From an uncultured Parafilimonas sp. (lineage in GTDB: Bacteria; Bacteroidota; Bacteroidia; Chitinophagales; Chitinophagaceae): DNA of 12,860 bases. Positions 1 to 7,099 of the stretch are shown one piece after another. The stretch covers positions 1 to 12,860 of the forward strand of contig CALAGJ010000193.1 in the NCBI GenBank assembly GCA_937892395.1, written 5' to 3'. Every line of letters starts with the position of its first letter. Position 1 is the first letter of the stretch. Position numbers and translations under genes: made by a program. The notes under the pieces are model-generated. The model ran no database searches. It was not told where the DNA came from and was given only the letters and a program-made list of their open reading frames with translations.

Positions 1-953
1 CATGTAGAAATAAATCCATCAAAAAGGGCGATAGCAGAAGCTGCATAAGACGCAACAACCATTTCAAAATCTGCCTGCTTTTCTTTCCCTATAATGCCAA
101 CAATATTCATCCAATGGCCCGGTGGTGAAAACTTCTTAGTTGCATATTGCACATGTCCCACCACATTCAATTGAAATGGGTTGTCGTCCCAAAACAAAGC
201 AATTGCTTTTTGCTCATCAGATAAGCTATCTACTACTGTTTCTACTTCTTTTACTGCGGTATAAAAAACAGTATTTACACTTTTTGGTGTAAAAGCGGGT
301 GGGCGAGCGGGCATAAATTGAGATGCACTGTCCATTACCATTGGTCTTATTTCATTCCAATGCGCTTCTAAAGCCTGTGCATACATGGGAGGAGTTGGGA
401 TCCAAGTGCCGGGTACATTGGTAACGGTATACTTTGCTGCACTTCTTATTTGCAGATAGTTATCTTTTTTTGCCCATGCAAGTATGGTACTACTAATAGT
501 ATCTGCAAATGCAGTAGTAGCTTTCATAATAGCTGATTGCATTCCATTATCACTCAGTGTTTGCTTTAATTGTACCACATACTCGTTCATGATATCATCA
601 CTGAAAGTAACTGCAGTTCCTACCTTGCAAAAAGCGAGTAATGCTGCTACATGAAAATCAATATTCGTGGTATCCTTAGGCTTTGGCAATACTGGCAAAT
701 GCTTGATTTGTCCTGAAAGTGATTGATAAGTACTACTTCCTGCAGACATAGTTTCATAAGCGGCAATACAAGCATACGCATAGTTTCTACTAGCAATCAT
801 AGGTGGAAAATTGTTTTCCAGTACCACATCATTGAGTTGCTTCACGGTCTTACAAAATATATCGGGCTCTTTAATGAGTTCTTTATACTTTTTATCCGTA
901 CTACAACTATATAGTAATATCGCAGATAAACTAATCAAATAAACAATCTTCAT
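1..953 (-). CDS. Vanadium-dependent haloperoxidase-like lipoprotein, C-terminus cut off by window edge
   Basis: The minus-strand frame is open from the ATG at 953 to the left edge (317 codons, no stop), so the gene is partial. Residues 1-17 form a lipoprotein signal: MK, a hydrophobic run, then LYSC with Cys17 as the lipidation site. This suggests export and membrane anchoring. The visible part resembles the N-terminal helical half of the vanadium haloperoxidase / PAP2 superfamily proteins common in Bacteroidota: HWNEIRPMVM at 199-207, FWDDNP at 254-259 and SPPGHWMNI at 276-284. The catalytic vanadate/phosphate-binding residues of the family lie further C-terminal and are outside the window, so activity as haloperoxidase or phosphatase cannot be judged. 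An in-frame ATG 12 codons upstream (989) is possible, but the start at 953 gives the cleaner signal peptide. No strong promoter was recognised upstream. Confidence 0.75.
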   Translation of the reverse strand, partial: MKIVYLISLSAILLYSCSTDKKYKELIKEPDIFCKTVKQLNDVVLENNFPPMIASRNYAYACIAAYETMSAGSSTYQSLSGQIKHLPVLPKPKDTTNIDFHVAALLAFCKVGTAVTFSDDIMNEYVVQLKQTLSDNGMQSAIMKATTAFADTISSTILAWAKKDNYLQIRSAAKYTVTNVPGTWIPTPPMYAQALEAHWNEIRPMVMDSASQFMPARPPAFTPKSVNTVFYTAVKEVETVVDSLSDEQKAIALFWDDNPFQLNVVGHVQYATKKFSPPGHWMNIVGIIGKEKQADFEMVVASYAASAIALFDGFIST

Positions 954-1042
954 TATTCTAAATTTTTGAGCATTAAAGCCAAGGCTCATTTCGAAAATTT
1001 TTTACTATTAAAACCAATGTTGAGCTTACGCATAACTATTTA

Positions 1043-1058
1043 GCATCAGGGCTGATGC
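1043..1058. repeat. Short perfect inverted repeat between two minus-strand genes
   Basis: GCATCAG at 1043-1049 is the exact inverse of CTGATGC at 1052-1058. It can fold as a 6-bp stem with a GGGC-type loop, flanked by ACTAT/ATAGT which could extend it after small internal loops. It lies downstream of the gene ending at 1084 and upstream of the gene starting at 953, both on the minus strand. It has no clear T-tract on either strand, so a terminator role is only possible. Confidence 0.35.
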
Positions 1059-1083
1059 CTATAGTAACAAAAATGAAGTGCAC

Positions 1084-1623
1084 TTATATGATTGGTGGTC
1101 GGTAAAGTTGGTGTATAAACCCTTTATTCAAACGTTTAGCGGAAAGGGTAAGTGCAGGTGTATTTGTTGATAAGAATGCATGGTATTCAAGCAATCCATC
1201 TTGATCGAAGTCAGAGAAAACTTTTTTAATATCAGTATTTTTCTTTTGGCTATTGGTACCTGGCAATCCATTTACTTTCCCAAAATAATCAGTAGCTTTA
1301 TCAGAAATATGTTTGCCTGCATCGTGTGCTATACACCAGTAAGACATTACCCCATTTGTAAAAATTCTCTTTACATATTTATATAATACACCTTGATAGG
1401 TAATAGACCCATCCACACGTTCTGGCGCAGTCCAATCTGTAGTGTAAGGAAGGCTGAGGGGAACATTAATTTTGATCAGATTGGATTCAGAATAGTCTCC
1501 AATATCTAAACGTGCTTCTAAGTATTTATTAGCCCGCATTATGGCAATTGTGGTGTACAGATAATACCCGAGTGTATTAAACCCAAACAGTAACAAAAAA
1601 AATATGGCCACAAATTTTTTCAA
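1084..1623 (-). CDS. Hypothetical protein with N-terminal membrane segment
   Basis: This is a 179-residue protein with no assignable function. Residues 4-27 are strongly hydrophobic after a KK pair, so it is either a signal anchor or a single membrane helix. The rest is hydrophilic and probably extracytoplasmic. The central part has VPLSLPYTTDW (54-64), ERVDG (68-72) and YKYVKR (81-86). I associate this block with small uncharacterised Bacteroidota proteins, which is recall and not a search. A DFDQDGLLEYH stretch looks superficially like a calcium-binding loop, but one such stretch is not enough to call it. The start ATG at 1623 fits the KK-hydrophobic signal. The gene is divergent from the lipoprotein gene at 1768 and lies 130 bases upstream of the haloperoxidase-like gene on the same strand. 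Cotranscription with that gene is possible but unproven. Confidence 0.7.
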   Translation of the reverse strand: MKKFVAIFFLLLFGFNTLGYYLYTTIAIMRANKYLEARLDIGDYSESNLIKINVPLSLPYTTDWTAPERVDGSITYQGVLYKYVKRIFTNGVMSYWCIAHDAGKHISDKATDYFGKVNGLPGTNSQKKNTDIKKVFSDFDQDGLLEYHAFLSTNTPALTLSAKRLNKGFIHQLYRPPII

Positions 1624-1767
1624 GTTGGCAATTATAAAATAAACATTCGATGTAGATTACTTTTTGTTGAATCATTTTGTACACATGTAAACTATAAGGT
1701 TTGCAATCCAAAAAATATTTGATGGATTGTGGTGTCAAGTCTATATTGCCTGCAAATTGATTATAAA

Positions 1768-2415
1768 ATGAAAAAATTATTAATGAACTCATGCCGTTTG
1801 TTGCTGCTTGCGGCAATTATTTTTTTCGTAAATAGTTGTACAAAGCAAGATGCTGTACAACAATCAGCGGTAGCAGTACAAAGTAGTAGTCTTGCTGCCG
1901 ATTTGTATGAATCTGAAGAGTACGCAAATTATGTTATTGCTACGAGGTTGGTTATTCAAAGTATTGACTGGAGCCGTATTGCGGAAGCTAAACCGGAAAA
2001 AGCCAATGCTTTAATAAACAAAGAAACATTTACAAAAGCAGAAGCAGCTAAGATTTTGAGCTATCTTCCCATTGATCAGGCACAATATTTTAAACAAGAA
2101 AATATCCGGCTTCAAAGTATTAAATCGTTTCAAGCTAAACATCATTTAAGTAATGAACAAAGCATGGCGGTTTGGAATGAAGTGTATAAAAATCACCAAG
2201 AAGATTTTACAAAAAAACTTTTTGTGAATCCTATAGATGCATTATTCTGTGTTATAGATGCCGTAAATGTATTTATAGAAACCAGCCAGTTTTGTTTAAC
2301 ACTTCGTGATATTCCTTTTATTGGTGAAGAGTTGTATCAAGCTTGTCAACTAGGCGCCTTAACATTATTGGCTACTACAGTACAAGAGTGTATCGGTATA
2401 AGTATTTGGCCATAG
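1768..2415 (+). CDS. Hypothetical lipoprotein with four regularly spaced C-terminal cysteines
   Basis: This 215-residue protein has a clear lipoprotein signal: MKKLLMNSCR, a hydrophobic run, then FVNSC with Cys24 as the lipidation site, followed by TKQD. The frame extends upstream to a GTG at 1729, but the ATG at 1768 places the KK and hydrophobic core correctly, so it is preferred. Residues 40-150 look helical and charged. The C-terminal 55 residues are hydrophobic with cysteines at 161, 176, 193 and 208, which is C-x14-C-x16-C-x14-C. I do not recognise the family. Two disulfides or a small membrane-associated bundle are possible, since such a protein would lie outside the cytoplasm. It is monocistronic: divergent from the gene at 1084-1623, convergent with folC, and followed by its own terminator. 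Confidence 0.75.
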   Translation: MKKLLMNSCRLLLLAAIIFFVNSCTKQDAVQQSAVAVQSSSLAADLYESEEYANYVIATRLVIQSIDWSRIAEAKPEKANALINKETFTKAEAAKILSYLPIDQAQYFKQENIRLQSIKSFQAKHHLSNEQSMAVWNEVYKNHQEDFTKKLFVNPIDALFCVIDAVNVFIETSQFCLTLRDIPFIGEELYQACQLGALTLLATTVQECIGISIWP

Positions 2416-2496
2416 TTATTGGAAATATATCACCCAATTGGCTTAGCAATTAAAATGGAATAAAGTCTCTTATTTTATCATAGTTTTTGAAATAGC

Positions 2497-2522
2497 CGCT
2501 ACTTTATAGTAGCGTTTTTTTT
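2497..2522 (+). terminator. Rho-independent terminator of the lipoprotein gene, inside the folC 3' end
   Basis: CGCTACT (2497-2503), loop TTAT, AGTAGCG (2508-2514), then eight T (2515-2522): a perfect 7-bp stem with a tetraloop and U-tract on the plus strand. It ends the transcript of the lipoprotein gene. The folC stop codon (2504-2506 on the minus strand) lies in the loop, so the 3' ends overlap. No U-tract follows it on the minus strand, so it is not an obvious folC terminator. Confidence 0.85.
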
Positions 2523-3814
2523 ATCTTTCTGATATCCACTTCACCTACAAGAAAAACGCTGCCACATACCAAAATAAAGTCATTATATGCGGCCGAAGAA
2601 TTGGCCGCATTTATTGCAGTATTTACATCAGCATAAGATTCGCCATTCAGCTTAAATCCACTTGCTTTTGAGGCTAATATTTTTGCATCTAAGGCCCTTG
2701 GGATATCTGCTTTTGTAAAATAATATGTTGCATGCTTTGGCAGGAGGGATAGTACTATATCAATGTCTTTATCCTTCACCATTCCTATAACGATATGCAA
2801 TGCTTGATACTTTATTTTATCAAGATGGGTTAGTACATTTTTAATACCTGCTTCATTGTGTGCTACATCTAAAATAATATTTGGTTCATGCTGTATCAAC
2901 TCCCATCGGCCATGCAATCCGGAAACATTTTTTGCATCTGCAATTGCATTTTTTAAAACTGATGTTTCAATATGCCATCCTTTGTTTTTCATCACATCTA
3001 TTGCAGTAAGAACTGTGCACAAATTTTTACCTTGATAAATGCCCGGTAAATCTGTCTGATAGGCCACTATAGATTCCAGATGCTTTATTTCAAATACTGC
3101 CGTTGCTGCGTTTGGCCAGTTTTTATTTACAGTGATATAATTCTTTTCTGCAAAATGAATTGGTGCATTTCGATGCTGTGCATGCTGCAAAAAAATGGGC
3201 AAAGTTTCCGGCAAAGTTTCCCCAATAACAACTGGAATATTTTGTTTTATGATTCCAGCTTTTTCTTTGGCAATATCCTGAAGTGTATTGCCAAGCAAAT
3301 TCATGTGATCCCATCCAATATTAGTGATAATACTCAGCTCTGGAGTAATTACATTGGTACTGTCTAATCTGCCTCCGAGTCCTGTTTCTATGATGGCAAT
3401 GTCCACATTTTCATTTGCAAAATATTCAAATGCCATGGCTACAGTAAGTTCAAAAAAAGAGGGAGAAATACTTTGTAGTGCAGGTATCATACGCTCTGTA
3501 AATGAGGCTACAAATGCCTCTGGGCACATTTGTCCATTGATTTTTATTCGCTCTCTAAAATCTTTTAAATGTGGAGATGTGTATAGTCCTGTTTTATATC
3601 CGGCTTGTTGAAAAATAGCGGCCAGAAAATGGCTTACCGAGCCCTTTCCATTGGTGCCAGCAATATGAATTGTTTTAATTTTCTGCTGTGGATTGCCCAG
3701 TATGGCACAGAGCTTTAAAGTATTATCTAAGTCCTTTTTATACGCTGCTGCACCTACCCTGCTAAACATGGGCAATTGCTCGTAGAGCAATGTCAATGCT
3801 TCTGAATAATTCAT
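2504..3814 (-). CDS. folC: Folylpolyglutamate synthase / dihydrofolate synthase
   Basis: The enzyme adds glutamate to dihydropteroate and/or to folates, using ATP, in the cytoplasm. At 436 residues it has the normal length for the family. Visible motifs in order: ATP-binding P-loop GTNGKGS at 53-59, YTSPHLKDFRERI at 78-90 (folate/Mg region), ETGLGGRLDSTN at 143-154, TNIGWDHM at 164-171, IAKEKAGIIK at 181-190 (containing the family's conserved lysine), HGRWE near 300, and ILDVAHNEAG in the C-terminal domain. These are the Mur ligase-type signatures specific to FolC. The start ATG at 3814 gives the usual N-terminus before the P-loop. It follows the TonB-like gene after 52 bases on the same strand and may share its transcript. 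Whether it has one or both activities cannot be read from motifs. Confidence 0.96.
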   Translation of the reverse strand: MNYSEALTLLYEQLPMFSRVGAAAYKKDLDNTLKLCAILGNPQQKIKTIHIAGTNGKGSVSHFLAAIFQQAGYKTGLYTSPHLKDFRERIKINGQMCPEAFVASFTERMIPALQSISPSFFELTVAMAFEYFANENVDIAIIETGLGGRLDSTNVITPELSIITNIGWDHMNLLGNTLQDIAKEKAGIIKQNIPVVIGETLPETLPIFLQHAQHRNAPIHFAEKNYITVNKNWPNAATAVFEIKHLESIVAYQTDLPGIYQGKNLCTVLTAIDVMKNKGWHIETSVLKNAIADAKNVSGLHGRWELIQHEPNIILDVAHNEAGIKNVLTHLDKIKYQALHIVIGMVKDKDIDIVLSLLPKHATYYFTKADIPRALDAKILASKASGFKLNGESYADVNTAINAANSSAAYNDFILVCGSVFLVGEVDIRKIKKTLL

Positions 3815-3866
3815 GCAGCAAAGAAAATCAGAATGATATTAATACACACATTACAGTAAGAAATCT

Positions 3867-4742
3867 TTATCCTTTTGGATTTTGAAATACAATTAAGATT
3901 GTACCAGTTTGTGCTGCATCAGTTTTATTGAATTTTAATTGAAGTGCTCTTTGCTTGGCAATAGATTGCAGGTCTGTAAAGGGGCTGCTGCCTTGAAGTC
4001 TTACAGATGCACTTGTTACATTACCATTAGCATCTACAGATACATTGATATATACTTTACCACCATTTTTATATTCATCTTCAAAGCGGGCACTACTTGT
4101 TATTTTTCGATTTTTCAAATCACCATCTACTATAGAAATACCTCCTGTACCAGTACCGCCATTGCCATTATAGCTATCACTGTTTGGATTGCCATTTGGC
4201 TTTCCTTGATCTCCATTGCCACCGGCCACCCCTTGATTCTTACTGTTGTTATAACTATCACTATTATTACCTCCTGTACCATTTGTGCTGCCACCATTGT
4301 ACACTGCTTTTGCTTTTGGTGGTGCTGGGTTTGGATTTTGAACATCCTGCTTAGGCTTATTCTTTACATCAGTATTATTATTATTTGTTTTAGGTTTTAC
4401 TTGTGGTTTACTACTCGTATTTATGGCAGTAGCTTCGGGGTCTGTGTTGGCTGCTATATCAGGATTTGTTTCAGATTCTGCAGCATTGGATGGTGATGGA
4501 TTATAATTTGTTTCAGCCTCATTGGAAGTAGTGCCGGGAAGTAATGGTGCTATATCGCCAAGGCCCTCATCACTATTGCCCAGATTCACTTCCACACCTC
4601 CATTGTTCACCTCTATTGGTGCTTCAGGTAATGACCAACTTACTAAGAAAAAAAATAGAAACAATGCAAGTAAAATGCTCAAAGTATATACCAGTGCTTT
4701 AATATTTTTATTCTTTTCAAAATGGAGTGATTGAGATTCCAT
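3867..4742 (-). CDS. TonB-like energy transducer
   Basis: This 291-residue protein has the layout of a TonB-family energy transducer. It has a short cytoplasmic N-terminus, one membrane helix at about 15-36, and a long low-complexity periplasmic linker of about 40-205. The linker is rich in Pro, Lys and Thr first, then Asn, Gly and Ser, and the motif NSDSYN occurs twice in it. A folded C-terminal domain of about 70 residues (GGKVYINVSVDANGNVTSASV and on to the end) follows. In the family, this protein couples the ExbB/ExbD proton motor to outer-membrane receptors. The C-terminal domain fits the Bacteroidota variant often found next to exbD, but no exbB or exbD lies in the window: upstream is the divergent surE. 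TonB or a related periplasm-spanning protein is therefore likely, but the partner motor is unknown. Confidence 0.8.
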   Translation of the reverse strand: MESQSLHFEKNKNIKALVYTLSILLALFLFFFLVSWSLPEAPIEVNNGGVEVNLGNSDEGLGDIAPLLPGTTSNEAETNYNPSPSNAAESETNPDIAANTDPEATAINTSSKPQVKPKTNNNNTDVKNKPKQDVQNPNPAPPKAKAVYNGGSTNGTGGNNSDSYNNSKNQGVAGGNGDQGKPNGNPNSDSYNGNGGTGTGGISIVDGDLKNRKITSSARFEDEYKNGGKVYINVSVDANGNVTSASVRLQGSSPFTDLQSIAKQRALQLKFNKTDAAQTGTILIVFQNPKG

Positions 4743-4792
4743 ATTACTTTTTATTTAATGCTTCTTACAAAGATGCTATGCAGATTGATTTT

Positions 4793-4804
4793 CCATAGCT
4801 ATGG
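4793..4804. repeat. Perfect 12-bp palindrome in the tonB-surE divergent region
   Basis: CCATAGCTATGG is a perfect palindrome 51 bases upstream of the TonB-like start and about 170 bases upstream of surE. A symmetric site in a divergent promoter region could be an operator for a dimeric regulator. There is no loop, so an RNA hairpin is less likely. No regulator is identifiable. Confidence 0.35.
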
Positions 4805-4974
4805 GGATATTTTTTAACAGGGTTTGAAGTAATTAATAAGATCACCAGTACTTTATTGAACGCATAGTTTCAAATAATATTTTAATCATTACGACGGTTT
4901 GTGTTGATATCTATGGTAAAGTATTAAGATATGGAGTACAAATACTTCAATACATTTCCTCCTATATTGCGCTC

Positions 4975-5766
4975 ATGGCAAAATCGGTTAAGGAGAAACC
5001 AGTAATTCTTGTTGTAAATGATGATGGCATTACAGCCCCGGGTATAAAGGCCCTTGCAGAAGCGGTTAAAGATTTTGGTAAGGTGGTGGTAGTGGCACCT
5101 GACAAAGCCCAAAGCGGTATGGGACATGCTATTACTATTGGACAGCCCTTACGATTGCATCAGGTTAATTTATTTGGGGATATAGAGGCATGGCAATGTA
5201 GTGGCACCCCTGTTGATTGTGTCAAATTAGCGGTTGATAAAATCTTGCACCGCAAGCCGGATCTATGTGTAAGTGGCATTAATCATGGTGCAAATCATTC
5301 TATAAATGTTATTTATAGTGGCACCATGAGTGCGGCTTTGGAAGCAAGTATAGAAAGCATTCCAAGTATAGGATTTAGTTTATTGGATTATGGCATAGAG
5401 GCAGACTTTACTGGTGCAGTGATGTACGCACGACTATTGGTGAATCAAATTTTAAAGCAGCATATTGACAAGCATTTATGTTTAAATGTAAATGTACCAA
5501 AATTACCTGCTTCACTCATAAAAGGGATGCGTGTATGCAGACAAGCCTATGCTAAATATGAAGAGCGATTTGATGAAAGACACGATCCTCATGGTAAAAA
5601 ATATTATTGGCTCACCGGGGATTTTGTAAATTTTGATAAAGGACGCGATACAGATGTATGGGCTTTGGAGCATAATTATGTGAGTATTGTACCCGTTCAA
5701 TATGATCTTACAAATTATGCATTGAAACAAAAATTAGAAAATATAATAAACCCAATCATTGAATAA
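4975..5766 (+). CDS. surE: 5'/3'-nucleotidase SurE
   Basis: SurE is a metal-dependent phosphatase that removes phosphate from nucleoside 5'- and 3'-monophosphates in the cytoplasm and is linked to stationary-phase survival in some bacteria. At 263 residues it matches the family. The metal-site residues are present: Asp16-Asp17 in VNDDGITAPG, Ser47 in APDKAQSGMGHAIT, and Asn103 in SGINHGANHS. CSGTPVDCVKLA (75-86) and YSGTMSAALEA (114-124) are also characteristic. The start ATG at 4975 follows a TCCTCC-containing stretch that does not look like a Bacteroidota ribosome site, and no in-frame alternative seems better. It is the first gene of a plus-strand cluster: its last 8 bases overlap the next reading frame, so the two are probably co-translated. 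Confidence 0.96.
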   Translation: MAKSVKEKPVILVVNDDGITAPGIKALAEAVKDFGKVVVVAPDKAQSGMGHAITIGQPLRLHQVNLFGDIEAWQCSGTPVDCVKLAVDKILHRKPDLCVSGINHGANHSINVIYSGTMSAALEASIESIPSIGFSLLDYGIEADFTGAVMYARLLVNQILKQHIDKHLCLNVNVPKLPASLIKGMRVCRQAYAKYEERFDERHDPHGKKYYWLTGDFVNFDKGRDTDVWALEHNYVSIVPVQYDLTNYALKQKLENIINPIIE

Positions 5767-6052
5767 AGATAATCTCAAATTTGGCTTGCTGCTTGGTTTT
5801 CTTGCCCCACTATTGGGTATGATTTCTTATTACGTCTGGAAATTTTATCCTACATATACCATAAAAGAATTTATGCAGGTCATGCTGACTCAAAAAGTAT
5901 TGCTAACCGGTATCAGCAGTTTTTCATTGATGGCAAATGCCATAATTTTTACTTATTATATCAACAAACACATTGATAAAACTGCCACCGGTATTTTTGT
6001 CATTACAGTCATTTATGCCATCAGCATTTTAATGCTTAAGCTATTTTATTAA
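5759..6052 (+). CDS. Small three-helix membrane protein of unknown function
   Basis: This 97-residue protein has three predicted membrane segments at about 6-27, 45-69 and 77-96. The start is a TTG at 5759 overlapping the surE stop by 8 bases. The next ATG lies about 20 codons inside and would remove most of the first helix, so TTG is preferred. The short loops are basic and polar (YINKHIDK at 67-74). I do not recognise a functional family. It looks like a conserved Bacteroidota small membrane protein near surE, which is recall rather than evidence. The overlap with surE and the 2-base gap to rlmB place it firmly in the operon. Confidence 0.75.
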   Translation: MNKDNLKFGLLLGFLAPLLGMISYYVWKFYPTYTIKEFMQVMLTQKVLLTGISSFSLMANAIIFTYYINKHIDKTATGIFVITVIYAISILMLKLFY

Positions 6053-6054
6053 AC

Positions 6055-6807
6055 ATGATAAAAAATACATACCAATCAAAGAAAAATATCATTGCAGGAA
6101 GAAACCCAATTATAGAGGCCTTGCAAAATGGTCAACTTATTGATAAAATTCTCCTGATCAGAAATGCAGGAGGAGATGCAATCAAAGAAATAGAAATGCT
6201 GGCACAAAGCTTACAAGTGCCGATACAAAGAGTACCAGTTGAAAAACTGAATAGTATCACAAACATTCAACATCAGGGTATCATTGCTTTTAAAGGTGGC
6301 GTTCGCTATTATGATTTGCAGCAGGTTATTGACTTTGTAAATGATAAAGGAGAAGTGCCATTATTCTTAATGCTTGATGGGGTTACAGATGTTAGAAATA
6401 TAGGTGCCATTGCCAGGTCGGCATTGTGCTGTGGGGCACATGCCATCATAATACCCGATAAAGGTGTGGCTCCCATGAATGAAGAAGCCATGAAAACCAG
6501 TGCCGGTGCGCTGGAGCAAATAATGATATGCAGGGTAAGTAGTTTATTAAAAGCGGTTGATGATTTACATTGGAATGGCATACAAGTTTTTTCCAGTGAA
6601 ATGAAAGCTGCGAAAAAGCTGAGCGAACTTAATTTAACCCTACCTTGTTGTATTGTAATGGGCAACGAAGAAAAAGGGGTACAACAAAAATTATCTTTGA
6701 GTGCTGATGAACGATTTGCCATACCTATGCAAGGAAAATTTGACAGTTTAAATGTATCAGTAGCAGCAGGAATAATTTTATATGAATCCATCCGTCAACG
6801 ACAATAA
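6055..6807 (+). CDS. rlmB: 23S rRNA (guanosine-2'-O-)-methyltransferase RlmB-type (SpoU/TrmH family)
   Basis: This SpoU-class knotted methyltransferase most likely makes Gm2251 in 23S rRNA using S-adenosylmethionine. At 250 residues it has the RlmB layout. The small N-terminal substrate-binding domain (about 1-80) includes IIAGRNPIIEAL at 12-23 and ends in QHQGIIAF. The SPOUT domain follows with all three motifs: NIGAIARSA (115-123, with the catalytic-loop Arg121), IVMGNEEKG (200-208), and IPMQGKFDSLNVSVAAG (223-239). The start at 6055 lies 2 bases after the preceding stop. The 3' end overlaps the next gene by 26 bases in another frame. A tRNA-modifying relative (TrmH family) cannot be fully excluded, but the N-terminal domain favours RlmB. 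Confidence 0.92.
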   Translation: MIKNTYQSKKNIIAGRNPIIEALQNGQLIDKILLIRNAGGDAIKEIEMLAQSLQVPIQRVPVEKLNSITNIQHQGIIAFKGGVRYYDLQQVIDFVNDKGEVPLFLMLDGVTDVRNIGAIARSALCCGAHAIIIPDKGVAPMNEEAMKTSAGALEQIMICRVSSLLKAVDDLHWNGIQVFSSEMKAAKKLSELNLTLPCCIVMGNEEKGVQQKLSLSADERFAIPMQGKFDSLNVSVAAGIILYESIRQRQ

Positions 6808-7099
6808 AGCAAAGCGAAGTTTCACAAAAATCATATCCTTTACAGAGAAGATTACTTTTATATGCAACCTTTTTTTTCTTGCGTCTGTTATAGCCCGGTA
6901 TGTGGCACCGTCCGATGAAATTGTATTTCAAGGATTAATTATTGTGATGGGAATGTTACTTTCACCTGCGGTGAATATTTTATTACTGATGATGCATTTA
7001 TTCCAACTATTTAAGAAGAACAGCGATTATCCACACAAATGGTTGGCATTTATCAATACACTTCTTTTTATCATTCAAATTATTTATCTCTTTTCATGA
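6782..7099 (+). CDS. Small membrane protein of unknown function
   Basis: This 105-residue protein has a polar, basic N-terminus (about 1-20) and three hydrophobic segments at about 23-41, 49-77 and 86-104. The basic stretch LFKKNSDYPHK (76-86) between helices two and three suggests a cytoplasmic loop. I recognise no motif or family. Its ATG lies 26 bases inside the end of rlmB, and its stop TGA shares four bases (ATGA, 7096-7099) with the start of the transporter gene. It is therefore probably translated as part of this operon, by coupling. The tight packing is the main evidence that it is real. Confidence 0.75.
   Translation: MNPSVNDNKAKRSFTKIISFTEKITFICNLFFLASVIARYVAPSDEIVFQGLIIVMGMLLSPAVNILLLMMHLFQLFKKNSDYPHKWLAFINTLLFIIQIIYLFS

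Noticed and set aside
972..1023. Imperfect 17-base direct repeat (972-988 and 1007-1023, four mismatches)
   Set aside because: In AT-rich intergenic DNA this level of similarity over 17 bases can arise by chance, and no structure or gene context supports it.
1704..1729. Inverted repeat CAATCC/GGATTG upstream of the lipoprotein gene
   Set aside because: It has only 6 bp with a 14-base loop, no T-tract and no matching promoter. Too weak to annotate.
1729..1767. GTG-started extension of the lipoprotein gene
   Set aside because: It would place polar residues before the KK-hydrophobic-Cys signal. The ATG at 1768 gives a normal lipoprotein signal peptide.
3939..4496. 185-codon plus-strand open frame rich in Ile, Thr and Cys
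   Set aside because: It is antisense to the low-complexity linker of the TonB-like gene. Its repetitive composition is the mirror of Asn/Gly/Ser codons, not a real protein.
6309..6791. 160-codon minus-strand open frame
   Set aside because: It lies wholly antisense to rlmB, whose three SPOUT motifs make the plus strand the coding strand.
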